Source of the DNA: an uncultured Coriobacteriaceae bacterium
GTDB taxonomy: Bacteria > Actinomycetota > Coriobacteriia > Coriobacteriales > Atopobiaceae
Direction: 5' to 3'
Assembly (NCBI GenBank): GCA_902778135.1
Contig: CACYWP010000011.1
Coordinates: forward strand, 1 to 64,000
Length of the DNA: 64,000 nt
Made by a program: the position numbers and the translations under genes. The notes under the pieces are model-generated. The model was not told the DNA's origin. It saw nothing but the letters and a program-made list of their open reading frames with translations, and made no database searches. Of this stretch, positions 8,160 through 18,096 are shown one piece after another (position 1 is the first letter of the stretch; each line of letters begins with the position of its first letter).

Positions 8160-9019
8160 TGGGCGGCACCGAGCGGGGTCGCACGCTCGCCTGCACGGTC
8201 TGCCCGCATGCCTGTCGGCTGGGCGACGGCCAGGTGGGACGCTGTCGGTCCCGGGGATCAACTGACGGCATGGTCCTGCCGGTTTCGTATGGCAGGATAA
8301 CCTCTTTTGCGCTGGACCCTGTCGAGAAGAAGCCCCTGGCGCGCTGGAACCCCGGCAAGTACCTGCTGTCGGTGGGCACCTTCGGCTGCAACCTCTCCTG
8401 CCCCTTCTGCCAGAACCACACCATCTCCCAGGTGGGCCAGGACGAGGTCATCCACCAGTTCATCCCTCCCGGCGCCCTCGTCGAGCTGACCCTGAACGCA
8501 CGCGAGCAGGAGCCCCGTGTCGTGGGGATCGCGCACACCTACAACGAGCCCCTGGTGTCCTGGGAGTACGTTTCCGAGACGGGCGTGCTCGCGCGTCGGG
8601 TGGGCCTGGCCAACGTCATTGTCAGCAACGGTTGCGTCAACGGATGGGTCGTCGACCGCGTCGCGCCACTCGTGGATGCGGCCAACATCGACCTCAAGGG
8701 TTTCACCGAGGAGTACTACCGCTGGTGCGGCGGCGACCTGTCGACCGTGCGCGCCTGCATAGAGCGGCTGGCGGCGGAGCCCGGCTGCCATCTCGAGGTG
8801 ACGACGCTCGTCGTCTCCGGCCACAACGACACGCCGGCCGAAATGGACGCCCTGTCCGCTTGGCTGGCCTCCGTCGACCCGGACATCACGCTGCACGTGA
8901 CGCGCTGCTTCCCCCGCTGGAAGATGGGCGGGGGGCGTCCGACACCCGTGCAGACGGTGCTGGACCTGGCGGACGTGGCCCGCAACAACCTCGAGCACGT
9001 CTTCGTGGGCAACGTCTAG
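8156..9019 (+). CDS. amrS: AmmeMemoRadiSam system radical SAM enzyme
   Basis: A 287-residue radical SAM protein. The 4Fe-4S motif CNLSCPFCQNH (CxxxCxxC) lies at about residue 80. An N-terminal Cys-rich segment (CTVCPHACRLGDGQVGRC) is typical of AmrS and related activating-enzyme-like proteins. The gene overlaps the preceding fusion gene (ATGATG at 8156, with TGA of the upstream gene inside it). A strong hairpin terminator follows. It is related to pyruvate-formate-lyase activating enzymes, but the Cys-rich lead and the neighbour argue for AmrS. Confidence 0.9.
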   Translation: MMGGTERGRTLACTVCPHACRLGDGQVGRCRSRGSTDGMVLPVSYGRITSFALDPVEKKPLARWNPGKYLLSVGTFGCNLSCPFCQNHTISQVGQDEVIHQFIPPGALVELTLNAREQEPRVVGIAHTYNEPLVSWEYVSETGVLARRVGLANVIVSNGCVNGWVVDRVAPLVDAANIDLKGFTEEYYRWCGGDLSTVRACIERLAAEPGCHLEVTTLVVSGHNDTPAEMDALSAWLASVDPDITLHVTRCFPRWKMGGGRPTPVQTVLDLADVARNNLEHVFVGNV

Positions 9020-9111
9020 CGGGTCACCTGCCACCGCCCGCGGGCGGGCGTGACACGCCCGTGGGCCCGGCTGACGCGAGGGTCCATCCCGACCGCCCAC
9101 GCATCATGTCA

Positions 9112-9157
9112 AGAAGAAGAGCCCGGGGCAAGGCGTGCGGCCTTGCCCCGGGTTCTT
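9112..9157. terminator. Strong bidirectional terminator (amrS / pgi)
   Basis: GCCCGGGGCAAGGC pairs with GCCTTGCCCCGGG. The stem is flanked by AAGAAGAAGA on the left and TTCTTCGTT on the right, so it can terminate both convergent genes. Confidence 0.85.
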
Positions 9158-9194
9158 CGTTCGCAGGCCGTGCGGGACGACCTTTTAGTCGAGG

Positions 9195-10886
<1,692 letters not shown>

Positions 10887-11245
10887 GGCGGGCTCCTTGT
10901 CCTTGGCTGGATGTGGACATAGTTAGGTGAAGGATAGCGCACCGCCTCGCAAACGGAGCGTCGCATGCGGCGAGCTGCCGTATGCGAGCGGCTGACCGGG
11001 ATTGAACGGTACCGCCAAGGGGTCGCACCAAACGTCGGTGACGCTTCGACCGTCGGGGACGGTTCTCTACGGTCGAAAGCCCTGCCGCGTCCTTCTACCA
11101 GCACCGCCCTCGGGGACCGAACCCGACAGCCGATCCCACGTTCGACCGTCTGGGACGGTTCTCTACGGTCGAATCCCCGTCGCAGCAGGAGGGTGGCACC
11201 GCCTTCGGGCCCGGTTCTGGCAGTTGGTCGGTCCTGACAACCCGC
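10887..11245. repeat. Intergenic locus 1 of the 33-bp palindromic repeat (2 copies)
   Basis: Copies at 11045-11077 and 11141-11173, both in forward orientation. Each has outer arms TTCGACCGT and ACGGTCGAA around a G-rich centre that can itself fold (CCGTC/GACGG). The remaining sequence holds the pgi promoter, presumably near 10900-10960, and no gene. Short open frames that run through the repeats are artefacts of the repeat sequence. Confidence 0.85.
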
Positions 11246-11794
11246 TCAGTACGGCTCCCCCAACGGTGGCAGCTGCTTCAGGCGTCGCCACATCACCTGC
11301 TTCTCGCGCGCATCGCCCAGCGAGGCGGCAAACCCGCCCAGGGACAGCACGCGCATGCCCGCAACCTGGGCCACGACGCCGTCTGCCAGCATCGCCTCGT
11401 CGAAGCGCTCGAGGGAGGCAAGGTCTTCTGCGTAGGCCTCGCGCACCAGCCGGGCGGCCGGCTCGTCGCAGACGATCATCGTGGAGGGATCCAGCGCGCA
11501 GACGCTCTCGCGCAGCAGGGATGCGGCCAGGGGGTCGCCGTGCGCGTCCCACGTGGCCAGTCCGGCCCAGTCCTCCGGCGCATAGCCCAGGGCCTGCAGC
11601 GCAGCGCGCAGCGCACCTCCGTCGCCTCCCTGCAGCAGCCCGTCCGCATCGCCATCGTCCGGCTCTCCCTTCACCAGCAGCACCTGGGAGAAGGCGTTGC
11701 CCGCCATGACCACGCCCCGACGGGCGAGGTCGCCCAACTCCGCCTGGGCTTTTGCCAGATAGCGCCTGCGGCGCTCCTCCCTGCTCGCACCCAT
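11246..11794 (-). CDS. Conserved-looking protein, possibly uracil-DNA-glycosylase fold, function unknown
   Basis: A 182-residue protein starting at ATG 11794, with a GGGAGG-type site upstream. I do not recognise it with confidence. The order of segments recalls the uracil-DNA glycosylase superfamily: a helix, AGNAFSQVLLVKGEP where the motif-1 loop would be, CALDPSTMIVCDEPAARL, then MRVLSLGGFAASLGDAREKQ and WRRLKQLP at the end. The catalytic GEGPG-type loop is replaced by acidic residues (KGEPDDGDADG), so glycosylase activity is doubtful. It stands alone, with repeat locus 1 beyond its stop. Confidence 0.65.
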   Translation of the reverse strand: MGASREERRRRYLAKAQAELGDLARRGVVMAGNAFSQVLLVKGEPDDGDADGLLQGGDGGALRAALQALGYAPEDWAGLATWDAHGDPLAASLLRESVCALDPSTMIVCDEPAARLVREAYAEDLASLERFDEAMLADGVVAQVAGMRVLSLGGFAASLGDAREKQVMWRRLKQLPPLGEPY

Positions 11795-12059
11795 CGCGCA
11801 CCTCCCATGTCACTGCCGCCGATACCGCTGGCGCCCGTCTCGTCGCGGGCCAATTGGCGCGGGAACGCCACGAACGACTCACAAGGATACGGCATCCCCC
11901 GGCACCTGCGCCACGGCTCGGATGGCCAAGGTCTCACTGGCCGAAACTTTGATGACAAACCTTTCGCCCCCGATGGTGATATCGCCCGCCATTGGGTATA
12001 AGGTCTCTTAAGCGAAAACGGCGCCTGCCCGCAGGCGCATGCCAAGAAGGAGAACTGTC

Positions 12060-12377
12060 ATGGCCAACGAGATCACCACCGCCGACTTCGACGCCATCGT
12101 CGCCGGCTCCGACAAGCCCGTCCTCGTCGACTTCTGGGCCTCCTGGTGCGGACCCTGCCGCGCCCTCGGCCCCGTCGTCGACCAGATCAGCGAGGAGATG
12201 GCCGATCGCCTGACCGTCTACAAGTGCAACGTCGACGAGGAGGGCGAGCTGGCACAGCGCTTCGGCATCATGTCCATCCCCACCCTCATCCTGTTCAAGG
12301 GTGGCGAGGTCGCGCACACCATGGTCGGCAGCATGCCCAAGGCCGACCTCGTGGCCGAGCTCGAAGCGAACATCTAG
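12060..12377 (+). CDS. trxA: Thioredoxin
   Basis: A 105-residue thioredoxin with the active site WASWCGPCRAL and the cis-proline loop SIPTLILFKGG. It reduces disulfides in the cytosol. The start ATG 12060 follows AAGGAG. The leader carries an 8-bp perfect hairpin (GCGCCTGC/GCAGGCGC, 12021-12038) that ends a few bases before the ribosome site, possibly affecting translation or stability. A PAP2 gene starts five bases after its stop, using the end of trxA as its ribosome site. Confidence 0.97.
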   Translation: MANEITTADFDAIVAGSDKPVLVDFWASWCGPCRALGPVVDQISEEMADRLTVYKCNVDEEGELAQRFGIMSIPTLILFKGGEVAHTMVGSMPKADLVAELEANI

Positions 12378-12382
12378 GAGCC

Positions 12383-13081
12383 ATGTCGCTTCCACGCCAT
12401 AGAAAGCATGCGGCGCCCCTGACCGACCTCAGGGGCGCTCGACATGACATCCGGCGCAACCTGCGGACCAACCGCTGGCTCATCCTGCTGCTCGCCGCGC
12501 TCGTGCTGTTCATGGTCGTGCTGCAGAACATGCTGGCCGGCGACATCCTGCGCCTGGACTATTACGCGTACCGGCTGTTCGTCGTGCGCATGCGCCGCGC
12601 CTGGCTGACCCCCATCATGCAGTCGATCTCCGAGCTGGCGCTGCCGGTGGTCCTGCTGGTCATGCTGCTGGCCGTCCAGGCATTCGCACCGGGCAGGCAG
12701 CCCGGCCTCTGCGCCACCTGCAACCTGGTCGGCGTGGTCCTGCTCAACCAGGCCTTCAAGTTCATCGTGCAGCGCCCGCGTCCCGAGGGCTTCCGCCTCA
12801 TCGCCGAGAGCGGCTACAGCTTCCCGTCGGGACACTCGATGGTGGCGATGGGATTCTACGGGCTGCTGGCCTGGATGGCCTGGCATTACGAGCCCGACCC
12901 CTTCGTCCGCCGGGCCAGCGTCGCAGGCTTCGGCCTGGTCGTCGCCCTCATTGGCGTCAGCCGCATCTACCTGGGCGTCCACTACGCGTCCGACGTCATC
13001 GCGGGCTTCTGCCTGGCGTTGGCGTGGCTGCTGGTCTACACCAAGGTCTTCGCGCCCATCTTCATGCCCGAGGAACGATAG
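12383..13081 (+). CDS. PAP2-family phosphatase (undecaprenyl-PP / phosphatidate type)
   Basis: A 232-residue membrane protein with about five or six membrane segments. The three PAP2 motifs are complete: KFIVQRPRP, SFPSGHS and SRIYLGVHYASD. These enzymes remove phosphate from lipid pyrophosphates or phosphates at the outer membrane face, for example C55-PP recycling; the substrate cannot be fixed from sequence. Its N-terminal 30 residues are basic and cytosolic. It is coupled to trxA and converges on the phosphoesterase gene across a hairpin. Confidence 0.92.
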   Translation: MSLPRHRKHAAPLTDLRGARHDIRRNLRTNRWLILLLAALVLFMVVLQNMLAGDILRLDYYAYRLFVVRMRRAWLTPIMQSISELALPVVLLVMLLAVQAFAPGRQPGLCATCNLVGVVLLNQAFKFIVQRPRPEGFRLIAESGYSFPSGHSMVAMGFYGLLAWMAWHYEPDPFVRRASVAGFGLVVALIGVSRIYLGVHYASDVIAGFCLALAWLLVYTKVFAPIFMPEER

Positions 13082-13113
13082 CGCCCCGGCAGGCATCGCG
13101 CGCTGCGGGGGCG
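13082..13113. terminator. Hairpin between convergent PAP2 and phosphoesterase genes
   Basis: CGCCCCGGCAG pairs with CTGCGGGGGCG (one mismatch) in the 50-base gap between two convergent genes. No T-run, so it is a weak or Rho-assisted terminator candidate. Confidence 0.45.
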
Positions 13114-13131
13114 GGACCGGGCCTCGCCGCG

Positions 13132-13596
13132 CTAGCGGACCTTGCGCAGCTGGATGATGCGGACGCTGTGCACGTGGCCGTTGTCGGCCTCGATGCGGCC
13201 GATGGTGGGACCCTTGTTCGTGCGCGGGAACGTGGGGCTGCCGGGGTTCATGACGAGCACGCGCGTGCGCTCGTCGCGCTCGAAGAAGGGCCGGTGCGTG
13301 TGGCCGCAGATGGCGACGTCGCAGGTCAGCAGGTCCAGACGCTCCCGATAGTGGCAGACCTGCCAGCGCAGGCCCGCGGAGAAGAACTTGGTCACGCGCT
13401 TGACGTCGGGGCCGTAGTCGCTGCCCCAGTCGTTGTTGCCCAGGCACATGCGCAGCGGCGCGATGCGCGAGAGCGTGCGGTAGTCCGAGTCCGAGCACAT
13501 GTCGCCCGCGTGCACGATGCAGTCGGCGCCCTGCAGCGCCTCCAGCAACTCCTGTGACAGGTGTCCGTGCGTGTCGGAGACGATATCGAACCTCAT
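13132..13596 (-). CDS. YfcE/MJ0936-type metallophosphoesterase
   Basis: A 154-residue two-metal phosphodiesterase: SDTHGH, HAGDM, LGNND and CGHTHRP are the metal ligand motifs, followed by NPGSPTFPR. It begins 9 bases after the stop of the LytTR response regulator and is the last gene of the glycosyltransferase-lytS-lytR operon. Its in vivo substrate is not known for the family. A second, more E. coli YfcE-like paralogue lies at 60315-60863. Confidence 0.92.
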   Translation of the reverse strand: MRFDIVSDTHGHLSQELLEALQGADCIVHAGDMCSDSDYRTLSRIAPLRMCLGNNDWGSDYGPDVKRVTKFFSAGLRWQVCHYRERLDLLTCDVAICGHTHRPFFERDERTRVLVMNPGSPTFPRTNKGPTIGRIEADNGHVHSVRIIQLRKVR

Positions 13597-13605
13597 GCGC
13601 CGGAC

Positions 13606-14343
13606 CTACAGCCCCAAGGCGCGCTTCAGCGCGACCACGCGACGGCGGGACACGGGAATCTTCTTCTCGTCGATGCCCTTCAGGCCCAGCTGCAGGATGC
13701 CGCTGGAGATGGTGTCGACCGACTCGACGTTGTCGAGGTTGACGATGTAGCCACGATGCACGCGAAAGAAGTTGTGCGGGGCGAGCTTCTGCTCGAGCTT
13801 GGCCAGGCTGATCGTCGAGAGGTAGCGGTCGCCCTCGGTGTAGATGCAGGAGTAGTCGTCCTTGGCCTCGATGTAGCGGATCTGGTCGATGGGGACCAGA
13901 ACCTTGCGGCCGCCCTTCTCCACGGGGATGCGCTCGACGCCGGAATGCGACGAGGGGGTGGGCTTGACACGGGACTCGACCTTGTCCAGCGCGCGGGAGA
14001 GGCGACTGGTTTCGACGGGCTTGAGCAGGTAGTCGACCGCGTCGACCGAGAAGGCCTCGACGGCGTACTCGCTGTAGGCGGTCACGAAGACGACGGCGGG
14101 CGGGTTCTTCAGCTTCGCCAGCGCCTCTGCCAGCTGCATGCCGGACGTCTTGGGCATCGAGATGTCCATGAACAGCACGTCGGTGCGCTCGTCGGTGCCT
14201 TCCTTGCTGCGCACGAGCTTCTCGACGGCCTCTCGCGCGTTCGAGGCCTCGGAGATCGAGTTGATGCGCCCCGTCTCCTCCAGAAGGAACCTCAGCTCGG
14301 AGCGGGCAGGCGCCTCGTCATCGACAATCAGTGCGTTGAGCAT
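13606..14343 (-). CDS. lytR: LytTR-family response regulator
   Basis: A 245-residue regulator. The receiver domain (1 to about 120) has DDE, the phospho-acceptor Asp in VLFMDISMP, VTAY and LLKP. The C-terminal LytTR domain (about 145-245) has IRYIEAKDDYSCIYT and FFRVHRGYIVNLDNV. I chose ATG 14343, preceded by GGAGAG. It follows the sensor kinase by 50 bases and is its obvious partner. Known LytTR pairs govern wall turnover, holins or exopolymers; the regulon here is unknown. Confidence 0.94.
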   Translation of the reverse strand: MLNALIVDDEAPARSELRFLLEETGRINSISEASNAREAVEKLVRSKEGTDERTDVLFMDISMPKTSGMQLAEALAKLKNPPAVVFVTAYSEYAVEAFSVDAVDYLLKPVETSRLSRALDKVESRVKPTPSSHSGVERIPVEKGGRKVLVPIDQIRYIEAKDDYSCIYTEGDRYLSTISLAKLEQKLAPHNFFRVHRGYIVNLDNVESVDTISSGILQLGLKGIDEKKIPVSRRRVVALKRALGL

Positions 14344-14393
14344 GCTTCTCTCCACCTTCGTAACCGTCTCTACCACTCATAATCTCTTCTATA

Positions 14394-15776
14394 TTACTCT
14401 TGCTCGTCCCATTCGTCAGACGTCGTTGTCAGCAGGGCGGGAGCCACCCCGACCAGCCGAAGCGTCACGCAGGTGCCCGCGCCGACCTTGGACATGACCT
14501 CGACGCCCGACCCCTCCCCGTAGAACAGCTCGATGCGGTCGGCCACGTTGCGCAGCGCGATGCCCGTGCCCTTCGGGTTGCCCAGGCTCGGAATCGGGTC
14601 GTTTGCCGTGAGCAGCCGCTCGGCGACGTCCTCGTCCATGCCGACGCCGTCGTCCGCGATGGCGATCAGCACGTCGCGGTCGTCGGTGGCCACCTGGACG
14701 CCGATGCACAGCGGCCCCTCCTCGCGCATGGCGTGGCGCACGGAGTTCTCCACGATGGGCTGGATGATGAACGCGGGCACCTTCAGGTCCTCGCAGCCCG
14801 GCTCGACGTCCTCGGTCCAGAGGATGCGGTCGTCGCCGAAGCGCGCCCGCTCGATGGTCAGGTAGCGGCGGGTCTGCTCCAGCTCGGACGACAGCGGGAT
14901 GGGGGCCTCGGTGCCCTCCAGCGTGCGTCGGTAGAACACCGAGAACTCGCGCAGCAGGTCGCGGGCACGCGTGGGGTCGGTGCGCGTGAAGGCCGCGATG
15001 GTGTTGAGGGTGTTGAACAGGAAGTGCGGGTTGATCTGGGCCTGGAGGGCCTTGACCTCGGCCCGGGCGGTCATCTCGGCCTGGCGGTCCAGCTCGTAGA
15101 CGGACAGCTGGGAGGAGAGCAGCTCTGCGAAGCCGCGGGCGATGGCCAGCTGGGTGCGGTTGATGTCGCTGCCGCTGCGGTAGTAGAGCTTGATGGTGCC
15201 CACGGTGCGCTCCGAGACGGTCAGCGGGACGATGATGCCCACGGGGAAGGTCTTGACCGCCTCGGTGAAGATGCCGCCCAGCAGCCCCTCGGCAGGGCTC
15301 CACTGGTTCTCCTTGAGCCGGGAGAAGGTCTGGATGCGCCCGTTCTCCAGCACCTCGCTGGTGGGGATGCTGTTGGGGCTGCCCTCGTTGCCGCCGTAGG
15401 TGCCCTCGCCGACGTAGGCGAGGGTCTCGTGCGTGTCGGTCATGGCGATGGCGGTCGCCTCGGTCTCGGGCAGCAGCAGCTGGCAGACGGCGCGACATCC
15501 CTCGGCGGTCAGGCCGCCACGCATGTGGTACTGGGTCGCGGAGGCCACGCGCAGGGTGCGCTCGGTGGCTTGGGAGCGCTGGTCGTCGGAGACCAGCAGG
15601 CTCGAGCTGGCCATCGTGATGACCGTGGCGATGCCCACGCCCGCCACCACCGTGGCCGCCAGGTCGCCCTTGATGAGGCCCCAGGACAGCACGCCCAGCA
15701 GGGCGACGGCCATCAGGCTCATCACGACATGGAGGCTGCCCTCCAGACGGTTGGAGATGCTGCCGGAACCAACCAC
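14394..15776 (-). CDS. lytS: LytS-type sensor histidine kinase
   Basis: A 460-residue kinase. Two membrane segments lie near the N-terminus (about 18-60). A GAF-like sensor region with a YVGEGTYGGNEG loop follows, then the His-kinase region ALQAQINPHFLFNTLNTI (phospho-His in NPHFLFN), IIQPIVENSVRHAM (N box) and ADDGVGMD with GTGIALRNVADRI. The start GTG at 15776 overlaps the last base of the glycosyltransferase stop TAG, so translation is coupled. Length and architecture match LytS/YehU-type kinases with a GAF-type sensor rather than a 5TM-5TMR domain. Confidence 0.93.
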   Translation of the reverse strand: MVGSGSISNRLEGSLHVVMSLMAVALLGVLSWGLIKGDLAATVVAGVGIATVITMASSSLLVSDDQRSQATERTLRVASATQYHMRGGLTAEGCRAVCQLLLPETEATAIAMTDTHETLAYVGEGTYGGNEGSPNSIPTSEVLENGRIQTFSRLKENQWSPAEGLLGGIFTEAVKTFPVGIIVPLTVSERTVGTIKLYYRSGSDINRTQLAIARGFAELLSSQLSVYELDRQAEMTARAEVKALQAQINPHFLFNTLNTIAAFTRTDPTRARDLLREFSVFYRRTLEGTEAPIPLSSELEQTRRYLTIERARFGDDRILWTEDVEPGCEDLKVPAFIIQPIVENSVRHAMREEGPLCIGVQVATDDRDVLIAIADDGVGMDEDVAERLLTANDPIPSLGNPKGTGIALRNVADRIELFYGEGSGVEVMSKVGAGTCVTLRLVGVAPALLTTTSDEWDEQE

Positions 15777-17056
15777 TACTCATCGCCTCCCGCCATCGGC
15801 AGGGCATCGTCCAGGCTGCCGATGCGTCGGGGGCGGGCGTCACTCTGCAGGGAGCGCGGCGTCCCCATGCGCGTCAGCGTGTTGGCCAGCGCGCGGTCGT
15901 CCCACAGCGATGCCATGATGCGCGGCCAGTAGGTCTGGAAGGCGAAGTAGCCGCGCGCGACGGACTTGGCCCAGCGCTCGGCCTCCTTGCGGCCGTGCAG
16001 CAGCACCTGCAGGTAGTCGCGCCGCTCGGTCCCCGCGATCGCACGGGCCAGCGAGGTGCGGAAGATGCGACGGCGCAGCTCGGAGGGGTTGATCCAAGGC
16101 GCCGGGTAGGGTCTCAGGGACTCGGGGGTGACGTGGTGCAGGCTGATGATCTCTCGCGAGGCCGCAAGCTTCTCGACCTCGTAGTTCCAGCGATAGACGT
16201 TCTGGAGGAAGCGCGCGGCGTGCGAGGGGACCTTGGGCGGCAGGTGGCGCACGCGCCACTGGTTGTCGAACCACACGTCAAAGCCGTACATGCGCAGGTT
16301 GAAGAGGTAGTCGAGGTCCTCCCCGCGCGTTATCTGCGGGTCGAAGGCAACGCTGCAGAAGGCCTCGGCGCCCACGGCGAAGCAGCCGCCGCAGACATGG
16401 TTGGAGCGGGAGATGCGCGTGCCGGAGAGGGCCCGATGCATCCACTCGTTGAACTCCTCGCGCTTGGACCACCAGCGGTCGTACCAGTGCGGGCGGGAGG
16501 TGTCGGCATAGGGGGAGTCCTGCCGGTCGAGGTAGAAGCCGCTCTTCACCTGTATGGGCAGGCCCTGGCGCGTCTCGAGCCCGATGCCGTAGACCGCGTC
16601 GATGAGGAAGTTCTCGTCCAGCACGACTTCGTCGTCGTCGAGGAAGACCACCACGTCGTGGCCCAGGGCCGCGGCGACCGCCAGCCCCATGTTGCGGATG
16701 GCCCCGTAGCCGCGCAGCGAGCAGGGCTCGCCCTCCAGGCCGGGCGCGACGCGCTCGACCATGCGTATGACCTCCTGGGCCTCGCGCCTGCCCACGACGA
16801 GCGGGTTGAGGTCGGGATGCATGCGACAGATGCCATCCACGCGTGCCCGCGCCGAGTCGGCATAGGTCGGCGGCGCCACCACCAGGACCACCACCCGCAG
16901 GACGCCACGCACCTGCTCGAGGGACTGCAGGCAGGTCTCCAGCTCGGGCAGGGGCTTGGAGATGGGGGTCGAGTGGTCGTAGATGCCCACGTCGCCCACC
17001 GAGACGAGGTCGTCGGTGCGCGACCAGTAACTGGGTATGACGATGACGGGATTCAC
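15776..17056 (-). CDS. Family 2-like glycosyltransferase
   Basis: A roughly 426-residue GT-A fold enzyme. It begins VNPVIVIPSYW, has GYGAIRNMGLAVAAA and the metal-binding VFLDDDE, then TRGEDLDYLFNLRMYG, a typical acceptor-side ED motif. No membrane segment is evident. I prefer the GTG at 17056 because AGGAG lies 8 bases upstream and the domain begins right there; earlier in-frame codons reach 17131. It is the first gene of the operon with lytS and lytR, so its sugar polymer may be what that system monitors. Donor and acceptor are unknown. Confidence 0.85.
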   Translation of the reverse strand: MNPVIVIPSYWSRTDDLVSVGDVGIYDHSTPISKPLPELETCLQSLEQVRGVLRVVVLVVAPPTYADSARARVDGICRMHPDLNPLVVGRREAQEVIRMVERVAPGLEGEPCSLRGYGAIRNMGLAVAAALGHDVVVFLDDDEVVLDENFLIDAVYGIGLETRQGLPIQVKSGFYLDRQDSPYADTSRPHWYDRWWSKREEFNEWMHRALSGTRISRSNHVCGGCFAVGAEAFCSVAFDPQITRGEDLDYLFNLRMYGFDVWFDNQWRVRHLPPKVPSHAARFLQNVYRWNYEVEKLAASREIISLHHVTPESLRPYPAPWINPSELRRRIFRTSLARAIAGTERRDYLQVLLHGRKEAERWAKSVARGYFAFQTYWPRIMASLWDDRALANTLTRMGTPRSLQSDARPRRIGSLDDALPMAGGDE

Positions 17057-17306
17057 TCGCTGCGCTCCTGTGCGTACCGGGTCGGGGCGGATGGGACGTG
17101 CTCGCGGGTCTGTCATGTGGAGCACTTGCACATTCTATCGCACTGCACAAGTACTTTCGGTGCCAACGGACAGTAGATGCACGTCTGTGGAAGGAGTTCG
17201 GCAGATGGGACCAGTACAGTAGTACCATGGCAGACAGGCATACCGCTACGGGCGGAGAGGTTCTCGCTGCGAGCCCATCCCGCTCACCGCACCCCAAGGA
17301 GGGACC

Positions 17307-17963
17307 ATGGACATCCAGCAGACCGCAACCCAGCTCATCAACTTCCTCGGCAAGAACCCCCAGCTCATCACCCAGTTCATCCAGCATCCCTACTCCACGA
17401 CCGCACAGGCCACCGGCTCCGACGCCGAGATCTCCAAGACCGACATGAGCCAGGTCGTCACCGCTGCCGCCGCCATGGCCAACAACCAGCCGCTGCCCGC
17501 CAACGACGTCGCCAACATCGCCTCCGCCCTGCTGGGCCAGAACAACAACAGCGTCCACTCTCTGACCAGCATGCTGTTCGGCGGCGGCAACACCGCCCAG
17601 GCCACCCAGCAGGCCCAAGCCCAGACCACCAGCGCCGGCACCCTCGACCTCGGCAGCCTGGTCAACATGGCCTCCCTGGCCGCGACGCTGATGAGCGGCA
17701 TGAGCGCCGCCTCCCAGCCGCAGGTCCAGCAGCAGCCCGCCAAGCCGCAGATCAACCTCTCCGACGGCCTCGACCTGGGCGAGATCGCCATGCTGGCCGG
17801 CCAGTTCCTCGGCAGCGGCGCCGCGACCCCCAAGCCGCAGGTCCAGCAGCAGCCCCAGGTCCAGCAGCCTCAGGTCCAGCCGCAGCCGACCGTCCAGCCG
17901 CAGGCCGGCCTGGACTTCGGGACCATCGCCCAGCTCGCAAGCCTCTTCCTGAAGCAGCAGTAG
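17307..17963 (+). CDS. Unknown protein with Pro-Gln repeats
   Basis: A 218-residue protein starting at ATG 17307 behind AAGGAGG. The N-terminal 60 residues are helical (IQQTATQLINFLGKNPQLIT), the middle is rich in A/N/Q, and the C-terminal third carries repeated PQVQQQP units (about residues 135-190) before a final helix, FGTIAQLASLFLKQQ. Short hydrophobic helices with the pattern DLGSLVNMASLAATLMSG, DLGEIAMLAGQFLGSG and DFGTIAQLASLFLKQ look like three copies of one motif separated by Q/P linkers. No signal peptide. Function unknown. A strong terminator follows. Confidence 0.75.
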   Translation: MDIQQTATQLINFLGKNPQLITQFIQHPYSTTAQATGSDAEISKTDMSQVVTAAAAMANNQPLPANDVANIASALLGQNNNSVHSLTSMLFGGGNTAQATQQAQAQTTSAGTLDLGSLVNMASLAATLMSGMSAASQPQVQQQPAKPQINLSDGLDLGEIAMLAGQFLGSGAATPKPQVQQQPQVQQPQVQPQPTVQPQAGLDFGTIAQLASLFLKQQ

Positions 17964-17990
17964 GCGCACCGGAGCCATCGGGAGCCATCG

Positions 17991-18034
17991 ACCGTGGGGC
18001 CATGCGACATCGCGTCGTGTGGCCCCACGGTTTT
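17991..18034 (+). terminator. Rho-independent terminator
   Basis: ACCGTGGGGCCA pairs perfectly with TGGCCCCACGGT (18020-18031) and is followed by TTTT. It ends the gene at 17307-17963 and separates it from the membrane-protein gene at 18097. Confidence 0.88.
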
Positions 18035-18096
18035 CTCGCGCGCGTCGTCGCGCCACATCTGCCAAGATAGGGCCATCACGCGGGCAAGGGGGCGAC

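Noticed and set aside
11002..11709. Proteins encoded through the palindromic repeats (short frames with repeated SQTVE or RTVPDG-like motifs)
   Set aside because: They arise from translating the 33-bp repeat and lack ribosome sites.
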